This document shows, in pieces, positions 46,011-56,423 of a stretch of 64,000 nt of DNA. A program made the translations under genes and the position numbers. A model generated the notes under the pieces. It made no database searches, was not told the DNA's origin, and saw only the letters and a list, made by a program, of their open reading frames with translations. Numbering within the stretch: position 1 is the first letter of the stretch; each line of letters starts with the position of its first letter. This DNA is from Psococerastis gibbosa (taxonomy: Eukaryota; Arthropoda; Insecta; Psocodea; Psocidae), in the NCBI GenBank assembly GCA_963971405.1, contig OZ020486.1:26311419-26375418 (forward strand), written 5' to 3'.

Positions 46011-47025
46011 ATGTACAGTAAAATTAGCTAATTCTGCAACTTAAGCAGAAATATTTTTCAATATTGTATGAGCTATGGTGACTGGTGAGGACTGTGAATT
46101 TAATAGATTTTGAGTCAATAGGGAGCGTTGAGTGGTTTGGTCGATCGAATTCAACATCGTCTCGGGTCTCTGCTGTAGCTAGAGCCTAGAGCCAATCTCT
46201 TCTTGCCCTCCCCCCTCGAAAAAAAAATTTGGTTCACTTTGCCAAATTTCATGTCTAATTCAACTTTTAACAAGACAAGAAAATAGGCAGTAATACAGTA
46301 TTTACATACGGTACGGTACGTAAAAGCCAAATCATGCCTGACAAACTGGACTTTTAAAAATATGACCCTGTTTTATAGTCCATTATACTGGAAGCTATTC
46401 AATGTTGAAAACAAGATTTACAACTACCCTAACCGACAACAGAAGGGTTGATTATGGTTTCTCCGTGATTTTTATCATTTAATTACAAGTAAAGGTTCAA
46501 GGTAAAATGGCTTCCTGCGTTATGATCAGGAGAGCTGCTACCTATACTTAATCTTCAGCCCAGGTACAGTCATGGTAATCTCATTCTTTAGCTCCATAAA
46601 AGCAGATTACAATGGGTTAATAACACAATAAAAAAAATTGTGGAAACTTGATTATCTGGGTATATCACCATTGAACATTAATCGAAGATAAATTCTAATA
46701 AATACTACTAGAAATTTAGTGCTAATGCCGGTGATTCATGAATTTCCATGTATTTCAGTTCAATTCTATCTCTAGCTCTCTTTGATTAGTACAGTATACA
46801 CCATTACATTGTATAATACAAAAGGTTTTTAATAAGGCAAGCGCACCAAAACGAAACAAATAGTAGCCTAGCTAATAAAGTAAATAACTTCTATATGATG
46901 CATACTGTTCATAACTGCTGGCATGTGGCATTTCCTTCTACCCGTATAAGTTGGACAACCATCATTTAATGGATCCAATAGATCAGAGTGAGTATTTAAA
47001 AGTTTTGTATATATCTAAATAATTG
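46011..47025. other. No gene recognised
   Basis: AT-rich, no recognised repeats or coding. Confidence 0.4.
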
Positions 47026-47330
47026 TAGAAGGTTTAATAACCAAGATCCGAAACGAAATACCAAATACGCTATATTGAGCTGATGTTTTAGGCAGAGAAT
47101 ATAGATCTTAATGTTTGCATGGCTGCTCTCAATGAATTCACTTTTTGTAGCCATTTGCTGTGAGAGGGTAGAAGGTGGAAGGTTTTTTAGCCAAGATCCG
47201 AAACGAAATACCAAGTACCCTATATTGTGCTGAAGTTTTAGGCAGAGAAAAATCAATTTGATCAATTGCTTCCATGGCTGTCCTGAATGAATCCACCTTT
47301 TTTCAGCCCTCCGTTATGAGAGTGCTGGGG
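47026..47330 (-). repeat. Two-unit 150-bp tandem repeat with degenerate reading frame
   Basis: CCAAGATCCGAAACGAAATA occurs at 47041 and again at 47191, exactly 150 bp later, with similarity across the unit. On the minus strand both units contain SLPKTSAQY and GISFRIL in a common frame, interrupted by stops in the older unit. It may be a decayed exon or repeat-encoded peptide; no family recognised. Confidence 0.55.
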
Positions 47331-48123
47331 CTTTCAAAAGGGACTGACAATGTTCTGGTCAAGCCCAACAAGAAGTCAAGGTCATCGATGTCAATGGCAA
47401 ACGTGTAAAGGGTTAAAATAGCTATAAGTAGGATATCTTCTTTGCCATGACCTAAAATGTATACATCTCAATTGAATTCAGTGAAGGTAAGATGAAACGA
47501 TGAGACGTTTTTATATTTTCATGTGCTATAGTACTGTGTGTAGCCTACGTTTCATAATATTATTATGGATATAATACCCTAATCTGTCCCTTGAACTCAT
47601 GCATATGATACAAGCACATAAAAACCGTGCCAGGGAATTCGTTAAGACTTAAGAGTTAACTTCTATGCTGTAATTTTAACTTTATGGGCTTAGGCTATAT
47701 AGTGCCTTTTGACCTAGTTAGGGTGGCTCGCCGCTCGTACTATCTGCCTGTCAATTAAACTCAGAAGATGTCTCATATGATTTGGTGCTTTGCTGGGAGA
47801 GATGTTTATTGTTATTATTATTATGTTTATTATTATTATTATTATTATATATATATCAATATATAATAATATATAATAGTATAAATAATAAATATATATA
47901 AATACATCCTTCAGAGTTCAGAAGGATCTCACTCATTGCAGAAAGCTAGAGTGAGTACTATATAATGCTTTATTATTATTAATTATATTTATATCTTGCA
48001 GAGCCACTGCACTATGATCGCTCGATAAGCGGAAGCTTGAGCGTGATAATGCTGATTAATAACAAATTGTTGTTCTCAATATATGCACCTTGTCCGGGGT
48101 TACCGGTCAAGGAAAAAAGTGAA
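47331..48123. other. No gene; possible 3' end of a LINE relative
   Basis: At 48092-48122 GGGGTTACCGGTCAAGGAAAAA followed by a (TTA)n tract resembles the 3' terminus of the intact LINE at 52578-52630 (GGGGGTACCGGCTGGAAAAA then ATT units). An older related LINE may have ended here. Confidence 0.35.
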
Positions 48124-48125
48124 AA

Positions 48126-48128
48126 GTG

Positions 48129-48178
<50 letters not shown>
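48126..48178. repeat. (TTA)18 microsatellite
   Basis: Uninterrupted TTA units up to the first base pairs of the intact LINE. Apparent insertion target of that LINE and/or tail of an older one. Confidence 0.9.
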
Positions 48179-48181
<3 letters not shown>

Positions 48182-48213
48182 TTCGTCGCTCAACCGTGGA
48201 TGCGGACGGACGT
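48179..48213 (+). promoter_or_regulatory. Internal Pol II promoter: Inr plus DPE
   Basis: TCATTC at 48179-48184 fits the arthropod Inr TCAKTY. Taking the A at 48181 as +1, GGACGT occupies +28 to +33, an exact match to the DPE consensus RGWYVT at its required spacing. Such downstream promoters let jockey-type LINEs carry their own promoter in the transcript. Confidence 0.7.
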
Positions 48214-48316
48214 GCTTGACGTGCTCTTACAAGTTACAACTAGTATTCAGTTTTATTAACAGTTATTCAGTAGCCTATTTATTCATTTAAATTCATATTA
48301 TTCATCTTTAAATACT

Positions 48317-49171
48317 ATGTCGAAAAGTTGTGGTGACCCCTCATGTAAATCGAAATATGAGGATGGTGTAAAATGTTTCGGTTGTGGAAATAGTTATCAT
48401 TTTGAGTGCGCGGGAGTAGCAGAGTCCACCCAACGCAGAAAAGCCCAAGATTCTAGGGAGAAATGGAGGTGTAAGCAGTTTTGTAGGGCTCCACAGCAGC
48501 AAGACAAGCAGGAAGAGGACTTCGATAAAATCATTAAAGGTTTGTCAAACCCAGATCTGAAACTAATTTTTTCCTTCCTCAACAAAAAAATGGACTCAGT
48601 GCTTCATTCAATCGAGTTCCTTGGAAAGAAATATGATGAATTGCAGGAAAAGGTCAGCCAGCATGACCAGAAATTTAAGGCAGTTGATAAGGCTTTATCA
48701 TTGCATGATGTCGAAATTCAAGAATTGAAGCAGTCTTGCTTAAATGATTTTATAGAAATCCATGGCATTGATCCGGTTAAAGGAGAGACTAACAATGAAT
48801 TATTCAGCAAAGTTATATCTAAAATAACTGGAGAAGTAGGGGTTAGCGTGTCGAAAAACGACTTACTCTCTGTGTCTCGAATTGCGACAAAGAATAATAC
48901 CACCGCTCCAATCAAAGTCCGTGTGAATGACCCTAACCTTAGAAATGAGCTTTTGCTAAAAAGTAAAACTCGCCCAAACCCTAAAGCGATCTTCGTGTAT
49001 GAACATATGACCAAATTCTACAAGATGATATTCTGGGAAGCGAGGAAGAAGGCTAAGCAACTTAACTACAAATTTGTTTGGTTTAAAAATGGAAGGGTCT
49101 TCACAAAAAAAGACGAAAAAAGTGTCCCCAAGAGAATTCGATCCTTGGAGGATATATACAAATTACAATAA
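48317..49171 (+). CDS. LINE ORF1 protein with PHD-type zinc finger
   Basis: 284 residues. The N-terminal C4HC3 set is C5, C10, C20, C23, H28, C31, C52 and C56, with W50 two residues before C52, as in PHD fingers. Residues ~80-140 are charged and heptad-like (KKYDELQEKVSQHDQKFKAV), a probable coiled coil for oligomerisation. The C-terminal half contains FIEIHGIDP and SVSRIATKNNTTAPIKVRV, similar to the nucleic-acid-binding part of LINE ORF1 proteins. It likely coats the LINE RNA. ORF2 follows after 74 bp in the same direction. No break was seen. The clade is uncertain; PHD-bearing ORF1s are known in several CR1- and jockey-like groups. Confidence 0.85.
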   Translation: MSKSCGDPSCKSKYEDGVKCFGCGNSYHFECAGVAESTQRRKAQDSREKWRCKQFCRAPQQQDKQEEDFDKIIKGLSNPDLKLIFSFLNKKMDSVLHSIEFLGKKYDELQEKVSQHDQKFKAVDKALSLHDVEIQELKQSCLNDFIEIHGIDPVKGETNNELFSKVISKITGEVGVSVSKNDLLSVSRIATKNNTTAPIKVRVNDPNLRNELLLKSKTRPNPKAIFVYEHMTKFYKMIFWEARKKAKQLNYKFVWFKNGRVFTKKDEKSVPKRIRSLEDIYKLQ

Positions 49172-49245
49172 TTTCACTCCAATAGGATGCAGAAGCGCGA
49201 GTTCTGTAGCCTACTTTTGTGTGAGTGTTGTGAACTTAATATGAT

Positions 49246-52200
49246 ATGCCAATTTTTATGGATAAGAATTTTTACTTTATTACTGATCCAGAATCAGACC
49301 TGATAAAGGAAGAAGTGTACGATACTGTTCCAGAATGTTTTCACCGGCAAGCAGGAAATTTACTCGCCAAGCCGCACATTGCCAGATCTGGAATGGGCCT
49401 ACATGTCTCGAAACGAGACACAAACACCTTTTCAATACTGTCCATTAATATACGAAAAATCCGTACAAACTGGGATAGATTTAAATTGTATTTCAATAAT
49501 TTTTTATTTCTTATTGACTGCATTGTTTTTGTAGAGGTAGACGAGAGAAAGGAGATATTGGAAATGTTTAATTTGGTTGGATACAATAAGTATTTCTGGC
49601 TTCGCGACAGAAATGGAGGTGGTATATGTGTTTATCTTAGGGATATTTATCCGTGTCACGTACTGCAATGTCTTACAGATAGTTTTGAAAACGTAACTCT
49701 TGAAGTAAAAATGGCAAACTTTAGCTTACATGTTTTAGCGATTTACCGGCCTCCTGAAAAATCTAAATCTAGTTTTATTACAGAGCTAGATACGTTTTTG
49801 AGTAAATTGCCGTATGGAAATGCACTTTTATGTGGGGATATAAACATCGATCTTAAAGATGGTAAGAGTGTGACTGAAGAATACTGTGACATACTTTCAC
49901 TAAAGGGCTTCCTGATGGGAATAAGTAGTAATTTTACACGTGAGGCATTTCTTGTGGACCATTGGGTGAAATCCTGTCTGGACCATGTGTTTATCAGGTT
50001 TATTCACCAAAAGTCCCGAGCCGATACATATGTTATCCGAAATATGGTGGCTGATCACTTCACGGTTGGGGCCACTCTAAAGTTTCCTCTACATTGTACT
50101 TCTAGCCAGAATGACCAGGCCTCTTGTACCATATTTGATAGACAAAAATTTGATGATATTCTAAAGGCTAGTAAACAAGATCTTGGATCGTTATTACTCT
50201 CTAATGACTGCTTATATATTTATGACCAACTACATTCTATTCTTTCTAAGTGTAAACAAGCATCGCAAAAATCTGTTACCTTTAAAAGGAGAAGGTACAC
50301 GCCTAGGAAAGATTGGATGACTAAAGAATTATTAGATAAATTGCAGGAAAGAGATGTTATGGCTAAATTAAATTTATCTGAACCCCATCAGAGAGAATTG
50401 CATAACAAATTTAGAAACCAAGTAACAAAGGAAATTAGGAAGGCTAAGGCTGCCTTTTATAAAGAAAAATTTACTTCGGTGAAAAATAGCATCAAGGATA
50501 CTTGGGCTGAAATTAATAAAATAAGAGGAAAAAACCCTAGACAAGACACAGATACCTTTATTGAAAAAAAATTTTTGAGGGATGATACGTCTCTCAGTCA
50601 AATCGCCAATCATTTCTGCGAAACATTTTCTAGTGGTGTTAACGGTATAATTCATGAATGTCATGTTGATACCCTTCCTGAATCCGATTTAGTTGCAAAT
50701 ATACTTTCCTCAAGGTTTGAAATTGTAGATCATATAAGCAAAGACGAAATTAAAAAAATTTTGAACAACATGAAAAAAAATCAGAGCGCCGGGATAGATG
50801 GTATTTGCCTTAGCGATATATTAAGAAATATTAATATTCTCTTACCTGTTATTACGAAATTTGTTAATGCCAGTCTAAATACTGGTATTATCCCGGACAC
50901 ACTTAAAACTGCAATTGTAAAGCCAATTTTTAAAAGTGGTGCCCGAAATAACTACTCAAACTATCGACCTATTTCTATTTTGTGTTGTTTGGAAAAACTA
51001 CTTGAAAAAGTAATAGCTTCAAGATTAACAATTTACCTCGAGTCAAACAATATCATCCCTCGTGAGCAATTCGGTTTCAGGAAAGGGTTGTCTACAAATC
51101 ACCTTTTGCAAGAATTTGCAAACTATGTCAACGGTAACCTGAACAGAAATTTCTTTGTATTAGTAATTTATGTGGATTTTAAAAAAGCATTTGACACACT
51201 GAACTTCAACGGCATTATAACGGAACTATTCAACATCGGAGTCAGTTCTAAACTGACAAACTGGTTTAAAAATTATTTTAAAGACAGAAAATTGGTTGTA
51301 AAATTAAAGAATTTTTTGAGTACAGCAGCTAAACAGCAATCAGGTGTGCCCCAGGGTTCAATTTTAGGTCCACTTCTCTATTTAATCTTCGTGCGGTCTA
51401 TGGCGAATATATTTAAACATTGTAAAATTCTTCAATTTGCTGACGACACCGTCATTATGACGCAATGCAAAGATATTGATGAAGGGTTAAAAGTATTAAA
51501 TGCTGAATTTTATTGTTTTCTTCAGTGGGCGCATGATCATGGCCTAATATTAAATGAAAAGAAAACCAATGTAATGGTGATTCGTCCACCGAAAGTTGAT
51601 TATGTGAATATAAAAATTAAATTTCATGACCAGAGGTGTCTGCATCTAAATCAAAAGAAATCGTTTGATTCCATAACTTGTGCATGTGTAACGACGTTGA
51701 ACCAAGTTAATGTACAGACATACTTAGGGATTGTTATTGATGATCGCTTTAGGTGGTCTCACCATGTTGAATTTATATATAGAAAAGTGCGATCTTGTGT
51801 TTTTGCTGTGTCGTGTCTTAGAGGCACCAACAAAAAAATTCAGCTGTTCGCTTACCGAGCTCTAGTTCAGTCAATTTTGAGGTACGGAATAGTAGCTTGG
51901 GGCTCGGCAGCCGAATGTTATACCAAGAGAATTAGGAACCTGCAGGTCTCTCTCTTAAAAACAATTGACAATAATCTACACAAGGAAACAAACAGCAATT
52001 TTTTCTTTAAGAAATATCGTGTATTGCCTATAACTTTATTACATACTCAAGCCATTTTATTGTTGAATTATTTTAACTCAAAATATAAGACCATAAATCC
52101 TTCTAGGTACAGTCGCAGAGCTGGAACAACCTACAAACATTATATTGAGCTGACTCATAATAATATGTATGGCTATCATGAACTTAAGGTGGCAATTCCC

Positions 52201-52308
52201 CGAGTATTTAATTTGATTCCCGTCAGTCTTCTAGAGTTGGATAGCTACAATGCTGTTAAGCGAAATCTAGGGGACTGGCTGATAAATTGTTTAAATGATG
52301 GCGATTAA
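49246..52308 (+). CDS. LINE ORF2: endonuclease-reverse transcriptase polyprotein
   Basis: 1020 residues, uninterrupted. An APE-type endonuclease spans about 60-285: N68 in LSINIRK, E97 in FVEVDE, AIYRPP at 165-170, GDIN at 197-200, SCLDHVF at 243-249 and ADH at 269-271. The usual ETW motif is replaced by EVD, keeping the Glu. The reverse transcriptase spans about 500-780: NQSAGIDGI, NYRPISILCCLEKLLEK, EQFGFRKGLST, D644 in VDFKKAFD, GVPQGSILGPLLY and FADD at 731-734. A C-terminal region of about 240 residues (TYLGIVIDDRFRW, SILRYGIVAWG) follows; no RNase H. It nicks target DNA and primes cDNA synthesis there. An out-of-frame ATG lies just upstream of the chosen start. The N-terminal 55 residues are not a recognised domain. 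Confidence 0.93.
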   Translation: MPIFMDKNFYFITDPESDLIKEEVYDTVPECFHRQAGNLLAKPHIARSGMGLHVSKRDTNTFSILSINIRKIRTNWDRFKLYFNNFLFLIDCIVFVEVDERKEILEMFNLVGYNKYFWLRDRNGGGICVYLRDIYPCHVLQCLTDSFENVTLEVKMANFSLHVLAIYRPPEKSKSSFITELDTFLSKLPYGNALLCGDINIDLKDGKSVTEEYCDILSLKGFLMGISSNFTREAFLVDHWVKSCLDHVFIRFIHQKSRADTYVIRNMVADHFTVGATLKFPLHCTSSQNDQASCTIFDRQKFDDILKASKQDLGSLLLSNDCLYIYDQLHSILSKCKQASQKSVTFKRRRYTPRKDWMTKELLDKLQERDVMAKLNLSEPHQRELHNKFRNQVTKEIRKAKAAFYKEKFTSVKNSIKDTWAEINKIRGKNPRQDTDTFIEKKFLRDDTSLSQIANHFCETFSSGVNGIIHECHVDTLPESDLVANILSSRFEIVDHISKDEIKKILNNMKKNQSAGIDGICLSDILRNINILLPVITKFVNASLNTGIIPDTLKTAIVKPIFKSGARNNYSNYRPISILCCLEKLLEKVIASRLTIYLESNNIIPREQFGFRKGLSTNHLLQEFANYVNGNLNRNFFVLVIYVDFKKAFDTLNFNGIITELFNIGVSSKLTNWFKNYFKDRKLVVKLKNFLSTAAKQQSGVPQGSILGPLLYLIFVRSMANIFKHCKILQFADDTVIMTQCKDIDEGLKVLNAEFYCFLQWAHDHGLILNEKKTNVMVIRPPKVDYVNIKIKFHDQRCLHLNQKKSFDSITCACVTTLNQVNVQTYLGIVIDDRFRWSHHVEFIYRKVRSCVFAVSCLRGTNKKIQLFAYRALVQSILRYGIVAWGSAAECYTKRIRNLQVSLLKTIDNNLHKETNSNFFFKKYRVLPITLLHTQAILLLNYFNSKYKTINPSRYSRRAGTTYKHYIELTHNNMYGYHELKVAIPRVFNLIPVSLLELDSYNAVKRNLGDWLINCLNDGD

Positions 52309-52630
52309 TTCTTTTGATTTATTTTTATTTTATTTTATACAGGATAATGTAGGGTAACTTTAACTTATTTAACATTAACTAACTATATAACTGTATTATT
52401 ATTATTTTATTTACACTTGTAATAATGTAGTTCGTACTCCCCATAATAACTGTTTTTAGTCTTTTGGCGAATCCTGCCACAAGCCTCCCTTATGGGGCTT
52501 ACATGCAGTATTCCGGTAAAAACTATTATTTTCTTTAATGTTGTATTGTTTTATTTCTATTAAATGCTCCCAGTGCTGGGGGTACCGGCTGGAAAAAAAA
52601 AATTGTTATTATATTTATTATTATTATAGT

Positions 52631-53022
52631 TAGAATTAGATAGAATTCAACTTTTTCGGGCAATTGATTGCTAGAGGTCACAGCCATATCTTAGCAACAT
52701 TGGTCTTCCCATAAAGTCACTATCCATAAAGGTCTCATGACCACTGTTTGGTGTTATCTAGGGCGTTCATAGGTGAGCAAAAATAGAAAGTATAGGAAAC
52801 CTACTGAAAAACTGAAAAAAAACTCAAACTGGAACCAACTCATATAACTCAACGGCTGAATTAGTTTTGTGTCAACTGCAACTTTTTATAACCCACATGT
52901 TTGGGAAACGCACCTGCAAATGGTTCCTGGGGAGATGATGGTCTCCTAAGCTTCATGCGGGTACTGATGAGGACAAGTCATTACTATCTACATTGGAGGC
53001 ACACGACTAACCAATTTCACTT
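52631..53022. other. No gene recognised
   Basis: Nothing recognised. Confidence 0.4.
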
Positions 53023-53407
53023 AGGCGCCCATTCCACCGACCGGCTAGGGCTATTTACAAAAACAGTGACGTGGTAGCAGACATTCAAGACTTAGGCGGG
53101 GTTTCCACCGACCTCGCATTGCAGAATTGACGGAAATGTTTATTTTCCTCTATGCCATAGTTAAAATTGATCAATGATCATACAGTAAAATCACAAACAA
53201 ACAAACTAAAATTAAAAAATGGCGTCATGGGATATGTTAAGTACAAATATTTTAATAGATTTCTATAAAAAGAAAAATTCTAATTTCCGTCAATGTCATT
53301 TGCATTCTGCAATGCGAGGTCGGTGGAAACGCCACCTAAGTCTTGAATGTCTGCTACCACGTCACCGTTTTTGTAAATAGCCCTAGCCGGTCGGTGGAAT
53401 GGCACCT
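53023..53407. mobile_element. PAL element copy 8 (outer), split by copy 9
   Basis: Tip AGGCGCCCATTCCACCGACC with partner at 53388-53407; arms GGCTAGGGCTATTTACAAAAA and core ACGTGGTAGCAGACATTCAA. Removing the inner element restores a perfect palindrome centred on CAAGACTTAAGTCTTG. Confidence 0.9.
53095..53336. mobile_element. PAL element copy 9 (inner), inserted at the dyad of copy 8
   Basis: Tip GGCGGGGTTTCCACCGACC with partner GGTCGGTGGAAACGCCACC; arms contain TCGCATTGCAGAAT and its inverse. Flanked by TA on each side (53093-53094 and 53337-53338), the central TA of the outer palindrome. The loop is longer and AT-rich. Confidence 0.9.
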
Positions 53408-53584
53408 TAGCGAAACTAATATGGTACATTCAACTGTTCTGGGAAACCTTTTATGGCTTAAGAAACTGCGAATGAACCAGTTAATGTACCTAAGTATACT
53501 GTACACAACACCTTTTATGATGGCTTCCTGCATTTTCCTTCATAACACTTTGCACGAGTAGCAGGCTTTTAAAGATATACGTAT

Positions 53585-53667
53585 TCTGGGGCTAAAAATG
53601 GAAACAATAATTTTAGAAAATTGCTATGGTGCTCAAAATTGTTTTGTCGATTTTTATAACCCCAGAA
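53585..53667. mobile_element. MITE-2 copy
   Basis: TTCTGGGGCTAAAAATGGAA at left and ATTTTTATAACCCCAGAA at right, with AAACAATAATTTT and AAAATTGTTTTG between. Confidence 0.65.
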
Positions 53668-53739
53668 TTAGGAATTCTTGAAACGCCATAGTACGTCTGC
53701 GTGCTACCGTGCTACCGTGACTATCAATAATAACTTAAC

Positions 53740-53822
53740 CTGGGGTTAAATATGCAAACAGAACAATTTTAAAGTAGCCGTTTGCACTCTACAATTATTG
53801 TCATGTTTACATTTTAACCCCC
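53740..53822. mobile_element. MITE-2 copy
   Basis: CTGGGGTTAAATATGCAAAC at left, ATGTTTACATTTTAACCCCC at right, central AAAGTAGCCGTTTGCACTC. Confidence 0.7.
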
Positions 53823-53890
53823 AAAAGAGTTAATCTTTAATCGGCTCGGTAAGGCCACATCAGCAGTGGGCCGTTTAATAATAACTGAAA

Positions 53891-53970
53891 TTGGGGTTAA
53901 AAATTTAAACAAAACAATTTTGGAGTAGCATTTCCCATTCTAAAATTATTATATGTTTATATTTTTAACG
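53891..53970. mobile_element. MITE-2 copy
   Basis: TTGGGGTTAAAAATTTAAAC at left, ATGTTTATATTTTTAACG at right, central GGAGTAGCATTTCCCATTC. Confidence 0.7.
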
Positions 53971-54044
53971 CATTAACGCTATTCTTTAAATGGAATGGTG
54001 GGCCTCCATAATATGGCGCCTATTATGTTTTTATATAACTTATT

Positions 54045-54126
54045 CTGGGGTCCGAAATGTAAACAAAACAATTTTGAGTAGCACTTTGCATTCTAAAATT
54101 ATTTTGCTTACATTTTTACCGCAGAA
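54045..54126. mobile_element. MITE-2 copy
   Basis: CTGGGGTCCGAAATGTAAAC at left, TTGCTTACATTTTTACC at right, central TGAGTAGCACTTTGCATTC. Confidence 0.7.
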
Positions 54127-54187
54127 ATCGTTATTTTTACCACCATAATGACATAATATGCTTGCTAACGATGGCGTTGGATAGGGT

Positions 54188-54435
54188 AGTAGTAGTAGTA
54201 TGGTTTGACACAGTCCCAGGCCACGGTGTGGGCCCATAGGACTCCAGTGGACCTCCTGATTATAGTGGATTCCGAACCACTTGGGAAACACAGTGAAGTC
54301 ACACGATTAGTTCGGAGGTGACCAGGACAAGTCCTACCATGTTTCCCTACCGGCACTGTGCACACGACCAATTTATCTGCAGCTTTGAGCCTGCTCTGGT
54401 CCGCTGGATTCAACTTGGTATGGCGGCCGGCTAAA
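54188..54435 (-). mobile_element. SINE-B copy with 9-bp target duplication
   Basis: Flanked by GGATAGGGT at 54179-54187 and 54436-54444. On the minus strand it runs from AGCCGGCCGCCATACC to an ACTACTACT tail, with a B-box-like GGTTCGGAATCC. A tail plus variable-length target duplications marks it as a retroposon. Confidence 0.88.
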
Positions 54436-54445
54436 GGATAGGGTG

Positions 54446-56423
54446 GTATCACCTGAATTTTTGTTTGTCCCGCCCAAAATTGAGTTTAACCATAGGCTTA
54501 AAATAAAATTGTAAGTTAAAGATATATAGGTTATAATTACCACCGCAGTGCCGCACCGGTACCTAACATCTAAATACCTATACATTTAATGCAGTGATGA
54601 TTTTTATGGTACAGTAATTTTGGTCCTCATATTTACATTCTCGATAAACTCATGCTTGTTGATACGATAGGCTATAGATTGAAAAATGGCATAGGTTCAA
54701 CTTTTATTGGCACTGAGAATAAATCGTTTCTGCAGTATGTTAAGTATCTAACGGCTTAAAGAAGTGTTCCTCCTAACTGAATTGAAAAGCCAGGTAGATT
54801 AAAAATAGATGAAAGAAATATTTTTTTAATTCAGTTACACCGAAGAAAAGGGGTCATGGGTTGGACGTCTAGACTGGGTCCGTTCAAACAATAAAAATGG
54901 CAGTAACGGTCATAAATGCTGCCTTGGGGCTCACGTCTTACTCATTGCATGGGCCATTTAATGCAAGATAGCTCCTGACCTAGGCTTGGCTTGGTGCAGT
55001 GCTTTTTTCAGACGGGCCCCAGTTCCATTTTAAGCCATGACCTCAGAAAACAAACTGCACTGTTCGAGCGGTATAACTGCACAACTGCAACCCTTTATTA
55101 CCTTTGTTTAAAGTACTGCCCACTGACCTATTTATAAGACAAGATGGCTGCTGCAAGCGTTAATAATCATTTTTCATATTTGCAACCGTTTTTCTTATGG
55201 TCATGGTGTGACAGTATAGTCATAAGCATTTATAAAGTCAACATGGTAGGTATATTAAAGGGAGTCTATTAAAAATTTGATGACTTTTGGTCTAATGTTC
55301 TTTTGCATAAGTACTGCATATTAAAAGAAAGAATGGTGCTGCCCAAGAAGCTTATTCTAATGCCTCGTTTGAACTGACAACTGTATACAACAAACAAAGT
55401 TTAATATTATAATTCAATGCATAGAAGAAAATTATTAATTTTAATTGGGGCTTTGTTGGTAGTTACAGTTGCCGGAAAATGGTTCATCATACCTGTTTGT
55501 TGCTATATGTCAATAATACGTCTCTGCTTATTTATTGTCGCTACCAGACGCTGTGCAGGTTGACATCGATAACATGCTGTTTCAAAAATACAACCAATTA
55601 GTTATTAATAAACTGAAAATATGTTGAGGTTAGTTTTGAGAGTTGCGTTTATGGCGTGTGCCTAGACAAAGGTACATGTTTAATATTCCAGGGTCAATTT
55701 CAATTACTTGGTATCTCACCCTGGGCTCCATTCATCTTGGCTGCAACCCGCCCCCTGACAGCGGCTCGGGGCGCCACGCAGCCCTTCGACACCTTGTTAC
55801 CATCCCCTCCCACGCTATGTCTATTCCACCTATCAGTTCTTATCTAGCCACCCATTGTTTAAATTGTCTAACAGAGTGCGGGTACTAAACCCTTTCTATC
55901 CCTGTTTCAGTTTAAGATATTGTACAACTTCTCCCTTTATTTCCTTGGGGTGTGTTAAACCTTGTAAAACCCTTGTTCATTGGATGTAGGCTAACAAGTA
56001 ACAAATTTATTATACAGTCTTTTAAAACATCTACAAACTCTGTCTAGGGGTTGGCACTAGGGACCATGGACTTGATTGATTCCTCATTGGTACCCATTTA
56101 AAATTCAATGTGATTTTCAGCGAAATAAAATTATTTTTTCTGGCTAGCTGACCTGCTATACAGTGTGTGAACTTAGTGACCTCTTTAGAAATGAAAGAAA
56201 TAAAGATAGAAAGAAAATCGTCTTTATTTTTGTATTTTTTTTTTTTTTGTGCGAATTTTGGGCCCAATCTTTTAAGAAACCCATAATTAATAATAAAAGT
56301 TTAGAATATAATGCCGTAATTAAAAGTACAATACAAATATAGGTGGTTCCACTAAACCCTTGACTTTTAGAAGGGGAAGTTTCAGGTTTGCAGTATCTTC
56401 ATTCTTGAAATTTACAAAACAAC
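54446..56423. other. Unrecognised sequence
   Basis: About 2 kb with no supported gene or repeat. Overlapping short frames near 55643-55888 show no family motif. Confidence 0.4.

Larger units (their letters stand above)
48179..52630 (+). mobile_element. Full-length, ORF-intact LINE (CR1/jockey-like)
   Basis: The element starts right after the (TTA)n tract with an Inr/DPE promoter, has a ~135-bp 5' UTR, ORF1 (48317-49171), a 74-bp spacer, ORF2 (49246-52308) and a ~300-bp 3' UTR with a CCACAAGCC/GGGGCTTAC stem-like block. It ends in an A-rich run then ATT-repeat tail (about 52589-52630). No frameshift or stop breaks either ORF, so it may be recent or active. A target duplication cannot be seen because both flanks are TTA-type microsatellite. 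Confidence 0.85.
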
